Source: Polynucleobacter sp. es-MAR-4
Lineage (GTDB): Bacteria; Pseudomonadota; Gammaproteobacteria; Burkholderiales; Burkholderiaceae
Assembly (NCBI RefSeq): GCF_018882055.1
Contig: NZ_JACVPF010000001.1
Span: forward strand, 682,001 to 746,000
Direction: 5' to 3'
Length of the DNA: 64,000 nt
Both the position numbers and the translations under genes were made by a program. Shown piece after piece: positions 1 to 9,033 of the stretch. The first letter of the stretch is position 1. Every line of letters starts with the position of its first letter. The notes beneath the pieces are model-generated. The model did no database searches. It worked only from the letters and a program-made list of their open reading frames with translations, and had not been told where the DNA came from.

Positions 1-198
1 AGCTTAGGGGCTCGACGTAAGTTTGCTTTTCGCCATAAGCAAGATAAAACTACTAGCACGGTATTTTTAGAGCATGGGAGTTTACTCATCATGCATCCTC
101 CTATTCAAGAATATTGGCAGCACAGTCTTCTCAAGACAAAAACAGTGATAAGTCCGCGAATCAATCTCACCTTTCGAAAAATACTTCCCAGAACATGA
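1..198 (+). CDS. AlkB-type 2-oxoglutarate/Fe(II) dioxygenase, C-terminal fragment
   Basis: An open frame runs from base 1 to a TGA at 196-198 with no start inside the window, so this is the 3' end (65 codons) of a gene that begins upstream. The residues read SLGARRKFAFRHK near the start, EHGSLLIM, YWQHSL and finally PRINLTFRKILPRT. This is the C-terminal pattern of ALKBH2/3-like DNA or RNA demethylases: the His of YWQH would be the distal iron ligand and the Arg residues of PRINLTFR would hold 2-oxoglutarate. Those role assignments come from knowledge of the family. The TGA overlaps the ATG of the next gene (ATGA), so the two are probably co-transcribed and translationally coupled. Confidence 0.85.
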   Translation, partial: SLGARRKFAFRHKQDKTTSTVFLEHGSLLIMHPPIQEYWQHSLLKTKTVISPRINLTFRKILPRT

Positions 199-1196
199 AT
201 ACCAATAAAGAAATTAAAAGGGTGGCAATTATTGGCGCAGGGATAGCGGGCCTCTCTTGCGCAAGGAAGCTTCAATCACATGGCATAACAGTAGATATCT
301 TTGAGAAGAGTCGAGGCCCCAGTGGACGGATGAGTACTCGTCGAAGTGAAGAATGGTCGGCTGACCATGGCGCTCAATACTTTACAGCTAGAGACCCCCG
401 TTTTATTCAGGAAGTACAAGGTTGGGTCCAAGCCGGCACTGCTGCCATCTGGAAACCTAATATCAAAGTTTATGAGGCGGGGATATGGCGTGAAAGTAAC
501 TCACAAGAATACCGCTATGTTGGCACCCCCAATATGAACTCACCCGGGAAGCATCTTGCCAAAGATCTATCAATTCATTATGAGGCAACGGTTTGCGGAT
601 TAGAGCGCATAGGAGATCAATGGACCCTTCAATGCAGTGAGCTTACTGAAATGAGAGGGGCATATGATTTTGTCGTAATAGCTATACCCGCCCCTCAGGC
701 AAATGCTTTGCTTAAGGATCTTGATGCGAGAGCCGCCGATATTGCTTCTTCAGCGCAAATGAAAGCCTGTTGGACCATGATGGCGCATCTCCCGAATCAA
801 AAAAGCACAGATTTTGATTCCGCTTTTATCAATCAAGAAATCATTAGCTGGATTTGTCAGAATGGATCCAAGCCAATGCGCCACGGCAATATCTGGACCA
901 TTCATGGCAATCCGACATGGAGCCAAAACCATGTTGAGTCAAGTAAAGAGGATGCCCAAGATCAAATGGTGAAATGTATGACTAGTCTTGGATTAAATTG
1001 TCAGGATGCTGAAATCAGCATGCACCGTTGGCGCTATGCGAGCGGTGGCTTAGAAAATTCAATCGGCTTTTTTTCGCTACCAGATATTGGTCTAGGGCTT
1101 TGTGGGGACTGGCTCAATGGTGGCAGAGTAGAAGGCGCCTGGCTAAGCGGCATGGAATTGGCAGCAGAGATTGAATTGATAAAAACCACCTCGTAA
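195..1196 (+). CDS. FAD/NAD(P)-binding amine-oxidase-like oxidoreductase
   Basis: A 333-residue protein with an N-terminal Rossmann dinucleotide-binding motif, GAGIAGL at residues 14-20, then EKSRGPSGRMSTRR, a GR-type FAD contact. A second FAD contact, GLGLCGDWLNGGRVEGA, lies near the C-terminus. This layout matches renalase-like or NAD(P)-binding FAD oxidoreductases of the amine-oxidase superfamily; the substrate cannot be told. An in-frame ATG at 114 would add 27 polar residues that fall wholly inside the preceding AlkB-type frame, while the ATG at 195 sits in an ATGA overlap with that gene's stop and places the Rossmann motif normally, so 195 is preferred. Confidence 0.8.
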   Translation: MNTNKEIKRVAIIGAGIAGLSCARKLQSHGITVDIFEKSRGPSGRMSTRRSEEWSADHGAQYFTARDPRFIQEVQGWVQAGTAAIWKPNIKVYEAGIWRESNSQEYRYVGTPNMNSPGKHLAKDLSIHYEATVCGLERIGDQWTLQCSELTEMRGAYDFVVIAIPAPQANALLKDLDARAADIASSAQMKACWTMMAHLPNQKSTDFDSAFINQEIISWICQNGSKPMRHGNIWTIHGNPTWSQNHVESSKEDAQDQMVKCMTSLGLNCQDAEISMHRWRYASGGLENSIGFFSLPDIGLGLCGDWLNGGRVEGAWLSGMELAAEIELIKTTS

Positions 1197-1204
1197 AGTG
1201 GTTT
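1183..1204. terminator. Bidirectional terminator-like hairpin
   Basis: AAACCAC (1183-1189) pairs with GTGGTTT (1198-1204) around an 8-base loop containing the stop of the FAD oxidoreductase gene. The minus strand continues with a run of T, so it best serves the esterase gene that converges from the right, and it may also serve the plus-strand gene. Confidence 0.6.
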
Positions 1205-1224
1205 ATTGAGTTCTGAACAAGAAA

Positions 1225-2880
1225 TTAGAATGCATTCTTGAGTCGCTCTAGTGCGTAAATTTCTCTCAAATGCAGCATTTGATAAGCCACACGATCTTTA
1301 AGCAAACCAGTAATGGTTTCTGGGCCATCAGAATAATTTCTCATTACATCCGCATTCAGATTGTAAATAGGCCAGCTAAGCTGCCCACTGACATTGGGAT
1401 TACCAGTTTTTGCAAATGCAGCCCAACTTTCAGACATTCTCTTGCTTATAGCCTGATCTTGAGGGCTACTCTTATCAACAATTGGATACCAATCTTTTGG
1501 CCAATCACGGGTTTTCTTAAAGCTAGCAATATCCCTTTCAATTCTGGCGCATTGATCTGAAGACTCAACCTGCTTAGGAGCCTGAGGCATCAATGCCAAA
1601 CTTCCAAATACGTAAGTGATTTCAAAGGTATGTGGGGAACCCGGGAAAGCGGGTCGAATATTTTTTGTTAAATAATCATAGTAGTAAGCGTACCCAGGAG
1701 CCACACCATTCATACTATTTGCCAACAACTTGGTGCTGGCTCGATACATTAGATCTTGAATCACAAATGAGTTCAAAATACATTTGTCTTTCACGTTGGA
1801 ATAGAGCTTCTCGATGATCTTTGGATCTTCATGAACTTGCTTTAAAAAGACATCCAACGAGGGTTCACCAGGCAACATAAAGTCGGAATCAAACGAGTTC
1901 GTACCAATCATGAATGGCACCTTCGCCTGCTTACCAGCCGCAAATAAGGGTATCGGATCGCCTTTAATGATTTGACCATCGATAAAAGGTCCACCAAACT
2001 CACCAGAGTAATAAGAGGTGCCATCAAGAGTTAACTTATCTACAGGCAGTTTTCTCAATTCTGCCAGCGACTTCACGCCCAATGCGGTCATGTATTTGGC
2101 ATCAATGTCTACCTCAGGCATGAGACCTAATCGCTTCTCGGTCATACCGCGCAAGGGACTTTGTTGAGCACTCTGTGCGATTGCCTTATGAAATAAACCT
2201 TTGGCCGCATCAGAAACCATCAACCAAGTCACACTGCGACCACCGGCTGACTGTCCAAAGATCGTCACATTATTTCGATTCCCACCGAATGCAGCAATAT
2301 TATTTTTAACCCACTTGAGTGAGGCAATTTGATCCATGGTTCCGTAATTGCCCACTGGCTCACCCTTGGCTTTTGCCTCGTCTATTAACTCTTTAGGGGC
2401 AAAAAAACCTAGTGATCCCAAACGGTAATCCACAGTAACGACAATGACACCATTTTTTACTAAATTAATGGGTGTGAATTGCGGATCACTAGCGCCATCC
2501 ACCAACAACCCACCCCCATGAAACCAAACCATGACTGGCATGTTCTGACTGACGTTTTGTGGCGTGTAGACATTAAGCTTTAGGCAATTTTCGCTACCAG
2601 GAAGAATAAGGCCTGCGCTGAGATTTTTAACGAACATTTGCGGACACGAAGCGCCAAATTTTCTGGCATCACGAACTCCGCTCCAGGAAATTGCTGGTTG
2701 TGGTGGCCTCCATCTCAGCTCACCCACGGGCGGGGCTGCATAAGGAATATTCTTAAAGGCCTGCATCTGATATTCAATGGCGCCCTGAAGCCGGCCATTT
2801 TCAATTTGTACAATCGGGCCCTCGCTGGCACTGACGGCGAATGCGATTCCACTGAGCACCAGAGTGATTATCTTCTTCAT
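1225..2880 (-). CDS. Exported type-B carboxylesterase
   Basis: A 551-residue alpha/beta hydrolase of the carboxylesterase/para-nitrobenzyl esterase family. Residues 1-19 look like a Sec signal peptide (KK, hydrophobic core, VSA cleavage region), so it probably acts in the periplasm or outside. The oxyanion-hole HGGG is at 121-124, SENCLKLNVYTP at 96-107 matches the family's second signature, and the nucleophile elbow FGQSAGG puts the catalytic Ser at 211. The usual form is GESAGG, so Gln replaces Glu before the Ser, and the acid in the GTNSFDSD segment appears to be Asp. The His candidate is in SPHTFEITYVFG. The natural ester is unknown. It lies 51 bases downstream of moaE on the same strand and may be read from that operon, though its function is unrelated. 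Confidence 0.88.
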   Translation of the reverse strand: MKKIITLVLSGIAFAVSASEGPIVQIENGRLQGAIEYQMQAFKNIPYAAPPVGELRWRPPQPAISWSGVRDARKFGASCPQMFVKNLSAGLILPGSENCLKLNVYTPQNVSQNMPVMVWFHGGGLLVDGASDPQFTPINLVKNGVIVVTVDYRLGSLGFFAPKELIDEAKAKGEPVGNYGTMDQIASLKWVKNNIAAFGGNRNNVTIFGQSAGGRSVTWLMVSDAAKGLFHKAIAQSAQQSPLRGMTEKRLGLMPEVDIDAKYMTALGVKSLAELRKLPVDKLTLDGTSYYSGEFGGPFIDGQIIKGDPIPLFAAGKQAKVPFMIGTNSFDSDFMLPGEPSLDVFLKQVHEDPKIIEKLYSNVKDKCILNSFVIQDLMYRASTKLLANSMNGVAPGYAYYYDYLTKNIRPAFPGSPHTFEITYVFGSLALMPQAPKQVESSDQCARIERDIASFKKTRDWPKDWYPIVDKSSPQDQAISKRMSESWAAFAKTGNPNVSGQLSWPIYNLNADVMRNYSDGPETITGLLKDRVAYQMLHLREIYALERLKNAF

Positions 2881-2931
2881 TGAACTTATCCTAATAGGGG
2901 TAAAACTGAAACAAAATTAATAATTTAAATA

Positions 2932-3405
2932 TTAGTTATTTTTCCAACGCGCCATTGCAGCATCGTCAGTGACGCGGGCATCAACCCATTTACTACCTTC
3001 CGGAGTTTCTTCTTTTTTCCAGAAGGGAGCCGCTGTTTTTAAATAATCCATGATGAACTCACAAGCAGAAAATGCTTCACCCCGGTGAGCGCTAGTAACC
3101 GCTACGAGGACAATTTGATCTTCTGGCAGAAGCGGACCCACTCGATGGATGACTAGGGTCTTGTAAAGATCCCAGCGACCTCTGGCCTGATTAATGATTT
3201 CCTCTAGGGATTTTTCAGTCATGCCAGGATAGTGCTCCAGCGTCATGCCCTTGACTTGACTGCCGTCATTCATATCTCGGACAGTACCCACAAAAGTCAC
3301 TACAGCACCCACTCGCGCGTCATCCTGACGGAGTGCTTTGACTTCGGTCGATAGATCAAAATCGACCTCCTGAACGCGGATGAAATCCATCTGCATCTTA
3401 GCCAC
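2932..3405 (-). CDS. moaE: Molybdopterin synthase catalytic subunit MoaE
   Basis: This 157-residue protein is the large subunit of molybdopterin synthase, which converts cyclic pyranopterin monophosphate to molybdopterin using sulfur carried on MoaD. It shows the family's GAVVTFVGTVRD (residues 33-44), TLEHYPGM (55-62), SAHRGEAF (105-112) and the lysine-rich APFWKKEE (126-133) that holds the active-site Lys. Length is normal. Its start overlaps the 3' end of moaD by 8 bases, typical of the tightly coupled moaD-moaE pair. It belongs to the minus-strand string that also carries moeA and the threonine genes. Confidence 0.96.
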   Translation of the reverse strand: MAKMQMDFIRVQEVDFDLSTEVKALRQDDARVGAVVTFVGTVRDMNDGSQVKGMTLEHYPGMTEKSLEEIINQARGRWDLYKTLVIHRVGPLLPEDQIVLVAVTSAHRGEAFSACEFIMDYLKTAAPFWKKEETPEGSKWVDARVTDDAAMARWKNN

Positions 3406-3655
3406 CTGTAACCGGAGGGAAGAAAGCTACTTCAGCACCCTCCACTAGCGGAGCAGAGTCGCTCACCATCTCTTGATTTAAGGCACAACGAATTACCTTG
3501 CCGCTTGCCAACACTTCAGACCAAGGATTTCCACGCAGAGCAAGGTAGCTTCTTAAGTCAGCAATAGTTTTTACTTCAGCTGGCGTAGCAATGCTCTCAC
3601 TGGAAAGCCCAAGGCCCTCTCTTAAGGAGGCAAAGAATCGTAGCTCAAGTTTCAT
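3398..3655 (-). CDS. moaD: Molybdopterin synthase sulfur carrier MoaD
   Basis: An 85-residue ubiquitin-fold protein ending in the diagnostic Gly-Gly (FPPVTGG), which is adenylated and thiocarboxylated and then supplies sulfur to MoaE. The N-terminus MKLELRFFASLREGLG and the segment VAFFPPVTGG are typical of MoaD. It lies 18 bases after moeA and overlaps moaE. No adenylating MoeB is in the window, so that step is encoded elsewhere. Confidence 0.95.
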   Translation of the reverse strand: MKLELRFFASLREGLGLSSESIATPAEVKTIADLRSYLALRGNPWSEVLASGKVIRCALNQEMVSDSAPLVEGAEVAFFPPVTGG

Positions 3656-3673
3656 AAAGAGATCGTAATACGA

Positions 3674-4918
3674 TTAAGAGAGAAGTGCATTAAACGGGAT
3701 GTACTTGACCATCTCGCCAGCCTTAAATACTTGACCTGGCGGACAATCTACCAAGCCATCACCCCATGAAGCGCTAGTCAGCACCCCAGAACTCTGGTTC
3801 GGAAATAGATCTAAACCGCCCTGCGCATTGATCTTGACCCTCAGAAACTCATTACGACGATCACCCTTGAGCCAATCAAAATCAGCTCGCATTGGGTAAG
3901 ACTGCGGCGCACCCGCATCTCGCCCTTGTAACTTGAGAATAAATGGTCGTACAAATAATAGGAAAGTTACAAAGCTGGATACCGGGTTACCCGGCAAACC
4001 GATAAACCAGGTTTCCGCATTGTTGCTTGAATTATCTGACTTACGCACAGCACCAAAGGCCAAAGGCTTACCAGGCTTAATGGCAATCTGCCAGAGATCC
4101 AACCTGCCCTCAGCAGTCACCGCAGGTTTAATGTGATCCTCTTCGCCAACCGATACACCACCAGAAGTAATGATCAGATCATGATCTTTGCTGGCCTTAC
4201 GAAGGGTTTCTTTAGTAGCCTCAAGACTGTCAGGAACAATTCCAAAGTCTGTGGCATCACAGCCCAAGGATTTGATGCACGCCAGTAATGTGTCGCGATT
4301 CGAGTTATAGATACCGCCTGGCTTAAGCGGCTCTCCCGGCAGAGAAAGTTCATCACCCGTGAAAAATGCAGCAACTCTAACTTTACGTTTGACATTTAAA
4401 TGCGTTAAGCCAGCAGATGCTGCAACACCTAATTCTTGTGGACGTAAAAAGGTACCCGCAGTCAGAGCTGTTTTGCCTGCAGTTAGGTCTTCACCTCTTC
4501 GACGAATCCATTGACCCGATGTTGGCGCGATATTAACCTGCACTTGATCGGTTGATCCATCAGGGATGGCGCAGTCTTCTTGCATGACAACGGCATCAGC
4601 ACCTGGGGGGACTGGAGCGCCGGTAAAGATTCTGGCGGCAGTACCAGGCTCTAGTTGGGTACCCATGGATCCCGCTGGAATACGTTGCGCAACTCGAAGA
4701 GTACTTCCAGTAGTTTGGGTATCTGCTGTACGGACTGCATAACCATCCATCGAGGTGTTATCGAGTGGTGGCACATCTACTAGGCTATTCACATTCTCTG
4801 CAAGCACTCGGCCCAGAGAGGCTTGCATTGCAAGTGTTTCAACCTCATTCACAGGCTTTGCGTGAGAAAGGAGGTGATCTAAGGCCTGCTGAGCAGTCAA
4901 CATCGGAGGCTTAGTCAT
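3674..4918 (-). CDS. moeA: Molybdopterin molybdenumtransferase MoeA (copy 1)
   Basis: A 414-residue MoeA, which inserts molybdate into adenylated molybdopterin. It has the N-terminal MoeA segment with LDNTSMDGYAVR (about residues 53-64), GAPVPPGADAVVMQED, the RRRGEDL motif, and the MoCF domain with IITSGGVSVGEEDH and the late GLPGNPVSSF. Length is normal. It sits between thrC (17 bases upstream) and moaD, so cofactor synthesis is co-transcribed with threonine synthesis here. A second, clearly different MoeA is encoded at 57396-58727; which one serves which enzymes cannot be read from sequence. Confidence 0.95.
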   Translation of the reverse strand: MTKPPMLTAQQALDHLLSHAKPVNEVETLAMQASLGRVLAENVNSLVDVPPLDNTSMDGYAVRTADTQTTGSTLRVAQRIPAGSMGTQLEPGTAARIFTGAPVPPGADAVVMQEDCAIPDGSTDQVQVNIAPTSGQWIRRRGEDLTAGKTALTAGTFLRPQELGVAASAGLTHLNVKRKVRVAAFFTGDELSLPGEPLKPGGIYNSNRDTLLACIKSLGCDATDFGIVPDSLEATKETLRKASKDHDLIITSGGVSVGEEDHIKPAVTAEGRLDLWQIAIKPGKPLAFGAVRKSDNSSNNAETWFIGLPGNPVSSFVTFLLFVRPFILKLQGRDAGAPQSYPMRADFDWLKGDRRNEFLRVKINAQGGLDLFPNQSSGVLTSASWGDGLVDCPPGQVFKAGEMVKYIPFNALLS

Positions 4919-4935
4919 GGCGCTTAATTTCTGAG

Positions 4936-6378
4936 TTAGTTGATGTGGGCAGTAATGAAGTTTTTAACTTGATTGACGTCAGCATCGATATTTTCAACGC
5001 GCTGCGGCTTGGACTTGATATCTTTAAATGCAGCTGGGCACTCTGCAGGACGTCCTAATGCCACTTCAATCGTTTCTTCAAACTTAATTGGCAAAGCAGT
5101 CTCCAGAACAATCATCGGAATGCCTGCTTGCAAATGCTCACGCGCTACCTTCACGCCATCAGCTGTGTGCGTATCAATCATCACACCATACTGCGAGTCA
5201 ATATTGCGAATCGTATCTAGGCGATCTTGATGAGTACTGCGACCAGATTGGAATCCATACTTGGCGACATCTTTAAAGACAGCATCTTTAGAAATATCGA
5301 AGCCACCAGCTTCATCAACTTGCTTGAACATACCTGCAGTCGCTTTGCCATCTTGACCCATGAGATCAAATACAAAACGCTCAAAATTACTCGCCTTGGA
5401 AATGTCCATGGATGGGCTTGAGGTATGCAATGTTTCAGCAGACTTACGCGCACGATAAACACCTGTGCGGAAGAACTCATCGAGAACATCATTCTCATTG
5501 GTAGCGGCAATCAAATGCGCAACTGGCAAACCCATCATACGAGCTATATGACCAGCGCAGATATTGCCAAAGTTGCCAGATGGTACGGTGAAAGAAACTT
5601 TTTCTGAGCTCGATTTGGTGGCCAGCAAATATCCTTGGAAGTAGTAAACCACTTGGGCAACTACACGACCCCAGTTAATCGAGTTCACGGTACCAATTTG
5701 ATGATTCGCTTTAAAACTGTGATCGTTGCTCACTGCCTTAACAATATCTTGGCAGTCATCAAATACGCCAGCAACCGCCAAGTTAAAAATATTGGGGTCT
5801 TGCAAAGAATACATTTGCGCGGATTGGAAAGCGCTCATCTTGCCGCGTGGAGAAAGCATAAATACTTTCACACCCTCTTTGCCACGCATTGCGTATTCAG
5901 CAGCACTACCGGTATCACCAGAGGTCGCGCCCAAAATATTGAGCTTCTGACCCTTCTTCTTTAAGGCGTACTCAAAGAGATTGCCGAGCAACTGCATCGC
6001 CATATCTTTAAATGCAAGGGTAGGTCCGTTGGATAAACTCAGCAAACCAATACGCGTACCCCGCTCTTCACCCAGCCAATGTAATGGGGTGATGTCTTTG
6101 GCGTTATCTTCAGCGCGGCCATTGCAATAGACCTGCTCTGTATACGTCTTACGCAACAATGCGCGTAAATCCGCTTCTGGAATGTCGTCACAATACAAAC
6201 TCAATACTTCATAAGCGAGATCAGCATAAGACAAACCACGCCATGAATCCAACTGCTCTTTAGTTACCTGTGGATATTCTGTTGGCAGGTATAAGCCGCC
6301 ATCTGGAGCCAAGCCACCAAGCAGGATTTCTAAAAAGGATTGTTGTGGGCTATTGCCCCGAGTTGATTGGTAACGCAT
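4936..6378 (-). CDS. thrC: Threonine synthase
   Basis: A 480-residue PLP enzyme converting O-phosphohomoserine to threonine. The N-terminus MRYQSTRGNS...FLEILLGGLAPDGGLYLP is the classic threonine-synthase N-domain, and the PLP lysine is expected at K124 in PTLAFKDMAM. GATSGDTGSAAE and SGNFGNICAGH form the phosphate-binding loops. The length fits the long proteobacterial/fungal type. It follows hom by 9 bases in a hom-thrC pair, so the last two branches of threonine synthesis are coupled. Confidence 0.97.
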   Translation of the reverse strand: MRYQSTRGNSPQQSFLEILLGGLAPDGGLYLPTEYPQVTKEQLDSWRGLSYADLAYEVLSLYCDDIPEADLRALLRKTYTEQVYCNGRAEDNAKDITPLHWLGEERGTRIGLLSLSNGPTLAFKDMAMQLLGNLFEYALKKKGQKLNILGATSGDTGSAAEYAMRGKEGVKVFMLSPRGKMSAFQSAQMYSLQDPNIFNLAVAGVFDDCQDIVKAVSNDHSFKANHQIGTVNSINWGRVVAQVVYYFQGYLLATKSSSEKVSFTVPSGNFGNICAGHIARMMGLPVAHLIAATNENDVLDEFFRTGVYRARKSAETLHTSSPSMDISKASNFERFVFDLMGQDGKATAGMFKQVDEAGGFDISKDAVFKDVAKYGFQSGRSTHQDRLDTIRNIDSQYGVMIDTHTADGVKVAREHLQAGIPMIVLETALPIKFEETIEVALGRPAECPAAFKDIKSKPQRVENIDADVNQVKNFITAHIN

Positions 6379-6387
6379 GTCTTTAAC

Positions 6388-7698
6388 TTAGGAAAGATTT
6401 TCTAAACGGATCTTCACTACTTCGCCAGCAACAGTTTTGAGGTTCTGGATTTCAGCAATTGCTGCCAACATGTGTTTTTCTTTAGTCTCGTGAGTTAGCG
6501 CAACCAAATCAGTCTGACTTTCACCTTCATCAGCCTCTTTTTGCAAGAGCGCATCAATCGAGATGCCATGAGCCGCCAAAATCTTTGTGATGTCAGCCAA
6601 CACGCCAGCTTGGTCTGCTACACGCAAACGCAAGTAATAGCTGGTGGTGATTTCACCCATTGGTAACACTGCAATATCTCGAACTGCATCAGGCTGGAAC
6701 GCCAAGTAAGGAACTCGGTTCTCAGGGCTTGCACCCAATAAACGAGTGATATCAACTAGGTCAGCAATCACTGCGGAAGCAGTTGGCTCAGAGCCCGCAC
6801 CTTTTCCGTAGTAAAGCGTAGTGCCAACTGCATCGCCAAATACTTGAACGGCATTCATAGCACCTTCAACGTTTGCAATCAAACGCTTAGTTGGAATCAA
6901 GGTTGGGTGTACACGCAATTCAACGCCGGTCGTTGTCTTCTTAGCGATACCTAGCAACTTAATGCGATAGCCCAATTGCTCAGCATATTTAATATCGATG
7001 GCATCCAGCTTTGTAATACCTTCAACGTGTGCCTTCTCAAATTGCATTGGAATACCAAATGCAATCGCACTCATGATGGTTGCCTTATGAGCAGCATCTA
7101 CGCCTTCAATATCAAAAGTAGGATCCGCCTCTGCGTAGCCCAAACGCTGCGCTTCCTTTAAGACAGTCGCGAAGTCCAGGCCTTTGTCGCGCATCTCAGA
7201 AAGAATGAAGTTCGTTGTGCCATTAATGATGCCGGCGATCCACTCGATGTGGTTTGCAGTCAAACCTTCGCGAAGCGCTTTAATAATTGGAATTCCACCG
7301 GCAACAGCTGCCTCAAATGCAACCATCACACCTTTTTCATGGGCGGCTTTAAAAATCTCATTGCCATGTACAGCAATTAACGCCTTGTTCGCTGTAACTA
7401 CATGCTTGCCAGCGGCGATCGCCTCCAGCACTAAGTCTTTAGCAATGCCATAGCCACCAATCAACTCAACTACGACATCGATTTCAGGATTATTAATTAC
7501 TGCACGAGCATCACTCACTACTTCAGCGCGATTTTTCACCAACTCTTTGGCGCGCTCTACATTGAGATCAGCAACAGTGTTAATGCGAATACCACGACCA
7601 GCGCGACGAGTAATTTCCTCCTGATTGCGCTCGAGAACAGTAAATACGCCACCACCTACAGTGCCAATACCTAATAGACCAACTTGAATCGGTTTCAT
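6388..7698 (-). CDS. hom: Homoserine dehydrogenase
   Basis: A 436-residue enzyme reducing aspartate semialdehyde to homoserine. The N-terminal nucleotide-binding loop GLLGIGTVGGGV lies at about residues 8-19, the catalytic domain carries GIINGTTNFIL and the GYAEADPTFDIEG signature, and the C-terminal portion from about residue 350 is an ACT domain (LRVADQAGVLADITKIL), suggesting threonine feedback control as in other enzymes of this type. The ATG overlaps the TGA of the upstream aminotransferase gene by 4 bases, and thrC follows after 9 bases. Confidence 0.97.
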   Translation of the reverse strand: MKPIQVGLLGIGTVGGGVFTVLERNQEEITRRAGRGIRINTVADLNVERAKELVKNRAEVVSDARAVINNPEIDVVVELIGGYGIAKDLVLEAIAAGKHVVTANKALIAVHGNEIFKAAHEKGVMVAFEAAVAGGIPIIKALREGLTANHIEWIAGIINGTTNFILSEMRDKGLDFATVLKEAQRLGYAEADPTFDIEGVDAAHKATIMSAIAFGIPMQFEKAHVEGITKLDAIDIKYAEQLGYRIKLLGIAKKTTTGVELRVHPTLIPTKRLIANVEGAMNAVQVFGDAVGTTLYYGKGAGSEPTASAVIADLVDITRLLGASPENRVPYLAFQPDAVRDIAVLPMGEITTSYYLRLRVADQAGVLADITKILAAHGISIDALLQKEADEGESQTDLVALTHETKEKHMLAAIAEIQNLKTVAGEVVKIRLENLS

Positions 7699-8954
7699 GA
7701 TGCCTTTGTTGCTGTTGAATTAGCCGCTTTACGACTATGTTTTTGACGATAACGCTCAAGAAAACGCGCAAGACGGCCAATAGCCTCTTTCAGCACATCT
7801 TCGTGAGGCAGGAACACTACGCGGAAGTGATCTGGCTTACCCCAGTTAAAACCAGAGCCTTGGACCAACAACACTTTCTCTTCTTTCAAAAGATCGGCAA
7901 CAAATTGCTGATCATCCTCAATCGGGTACATCTCGGGATCGAGTTTTGGAAATAGATACAAAGCAGACTTTGGCTTGACACAAGTCACCCCGGGAATCTC
8001 TGTAATGAGTTTCCAAGCGAGATCACGTTGCTTAGCTAAACGTCCACCCTCATTTACAAGATCATTAATACTTTGATAGCCGCCCAACGCAGTCTGAATG
8101 GCGTACTGCCCCGGCACATTGGCGCACAGGCGCATTGAAGACAACATATTGAGACCTTCGATGTAATCTCGAATCATCTCTTTATCACCGGAAACTACCA
8201 TCCAGCCAGCACGGTAGCCGCAAGAGCGATAGTTCTTGGATAGACCATTAAAGGTAATAGTGACCACATCGGTAGACAAAGATGCCAAAGAAATATGTTT
8301 CTCATGGTCATACAACATCTTGTCGTAAATCTCATCGGCAAACAGAATCAGGCCATGCTCGCGCGCAATAGAAGTTAACTCAGCCAACACTTCTTTCGAG
8401 TAGATTGCGCCTGTTGGATTGTTGGGGTTAATCACCACAATCGCTTTAGTACGCGGCGTAATCTTTTTACGTAAGTCTGCTAGGTCGGGAGCCCACTCTT
8501 TGGACTCGTCACACAGGTAGTGCACTGGGGTTCCACCAGATAAGCTCACAGCAGCTGTCCACAATGGATAGTCAGGAGCTGGCACCAAAACTTCATCGCC
8601 ATTGTTGAGCAATGCATTCATTGCTAATACGATTAATTCAGAAACGCCGTTGCCAGTGTAAATATCATCCAAAGTAACGCCCTGGATGCCTTTTTCTTGG
8701 CAATACTGCATGATGGCCTTGCGAGCAGCAAAAATTCCTTTGGAATCGGAGTACGCTGAGGCATTACCCAAATTGCGAATCATGTCCAACTGAATCTCTT
8801 CCGGAGGATCAAAGCCAAAAACACCCACATTGCCGATGTTTAATTTGATGATTTTGTGACCCTCTTCCTCCATGCGCTGAGCGAGCTCCAGCACGGGTCC
8901 ACGAATGTCGTAACAGACGTGATTGAGTTTTTCAGACTTTAGGATCGGTTTCAC
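7695..8954 (-). CDS. alaA: PLP aminotransferase, AlaA-like (glutamate-pyruvate type)
   Basis: A 419-residue class I aminotransferase. It begins KSEKLNHVCYDIRGPVLELA, as in E. coli AlaA, and has NPNNPTGAIYS (176-186), the ADEIYDKM segment, and the PLP lysine expected at K240 in NGLSKNYRSCGYRAGWM. AlaA makes alanine from pyruvate and glutamate; the exact substrate is inferred from resemblance. It is the first gene of the minus-strand aminotransferase-hom-thrC-moeA-moaD-moaE string, and its 3' end overlaps hom by 4 bases. Its position just ahead of homoserine dehydrogenase is common in betaproteobacteria. Confidence 0.9.
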   Translation of the reverse strand: MKPILKSEKLNHVCYDIRGPVLELAQRMEEEGHKIIKLNIGNVGVFGFDPPEEIQLDMIRNLGNASAYSDSKGIFAARKAIMQYCQEKGIQGVTLDDIYTGNGVSELIVLAMNALLNNGDEVLVPAPDYPLWTAAVSLSGGTPVHYLCDESKEWAPDLADLRKKITPRTKAIVVINPNNPTGAIYSKEVLAELTSIAREHGLILFADEIYDKMLYDHEKHISLASLSTDVVTITFNGLSKNYRSCGYRAGWMVVSGDKEMIRDYIEGLNMLSSMRLCANVPGQYAIQTALGGYQSINDLVNEGGRLAKQRDLAWKLITEIPGVTCVKPKSALYLFPKLDPEMYPIEDDQQFVADLLKEEKVLLVQGSGFNWGKPDHFRVVFLPHEDVLKEAIGRLARFLERYRQKHSRKAANSTATKAS

Positions 8955-9033
8955 AATAAATTAAAGGGTAAGTTCTTGAAATCTAGGAAAAAACAGCTAG
9001 CTATAATCCTCATAATTATGACAGAGAGTCCAT
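8955..9033. promoter_or_regulatory. Divergent promoter region alaA / Mth938-like gene
   Basis: This 79-base gap separates two divergent starts and must hold both promoters. A perfect TATAAT lies at 9002-9007 on the plus strand, about 27 bases before the GTG start; no good -35 hexamer sits at 17 bases, the nearest candidate TTGAAA (8976-8981) being 20 bases away. No convincing minus-strand promoter was identified. Confidence 0.45.

Noticed and set aside
114..194. Upstream in-frame ATG for the FAD oxidoreductase
   Set aside because: It lies inside the end of the AlkB-type gene and adds a polar stretch without family support; the ATGA overlap at 195 is a better start.
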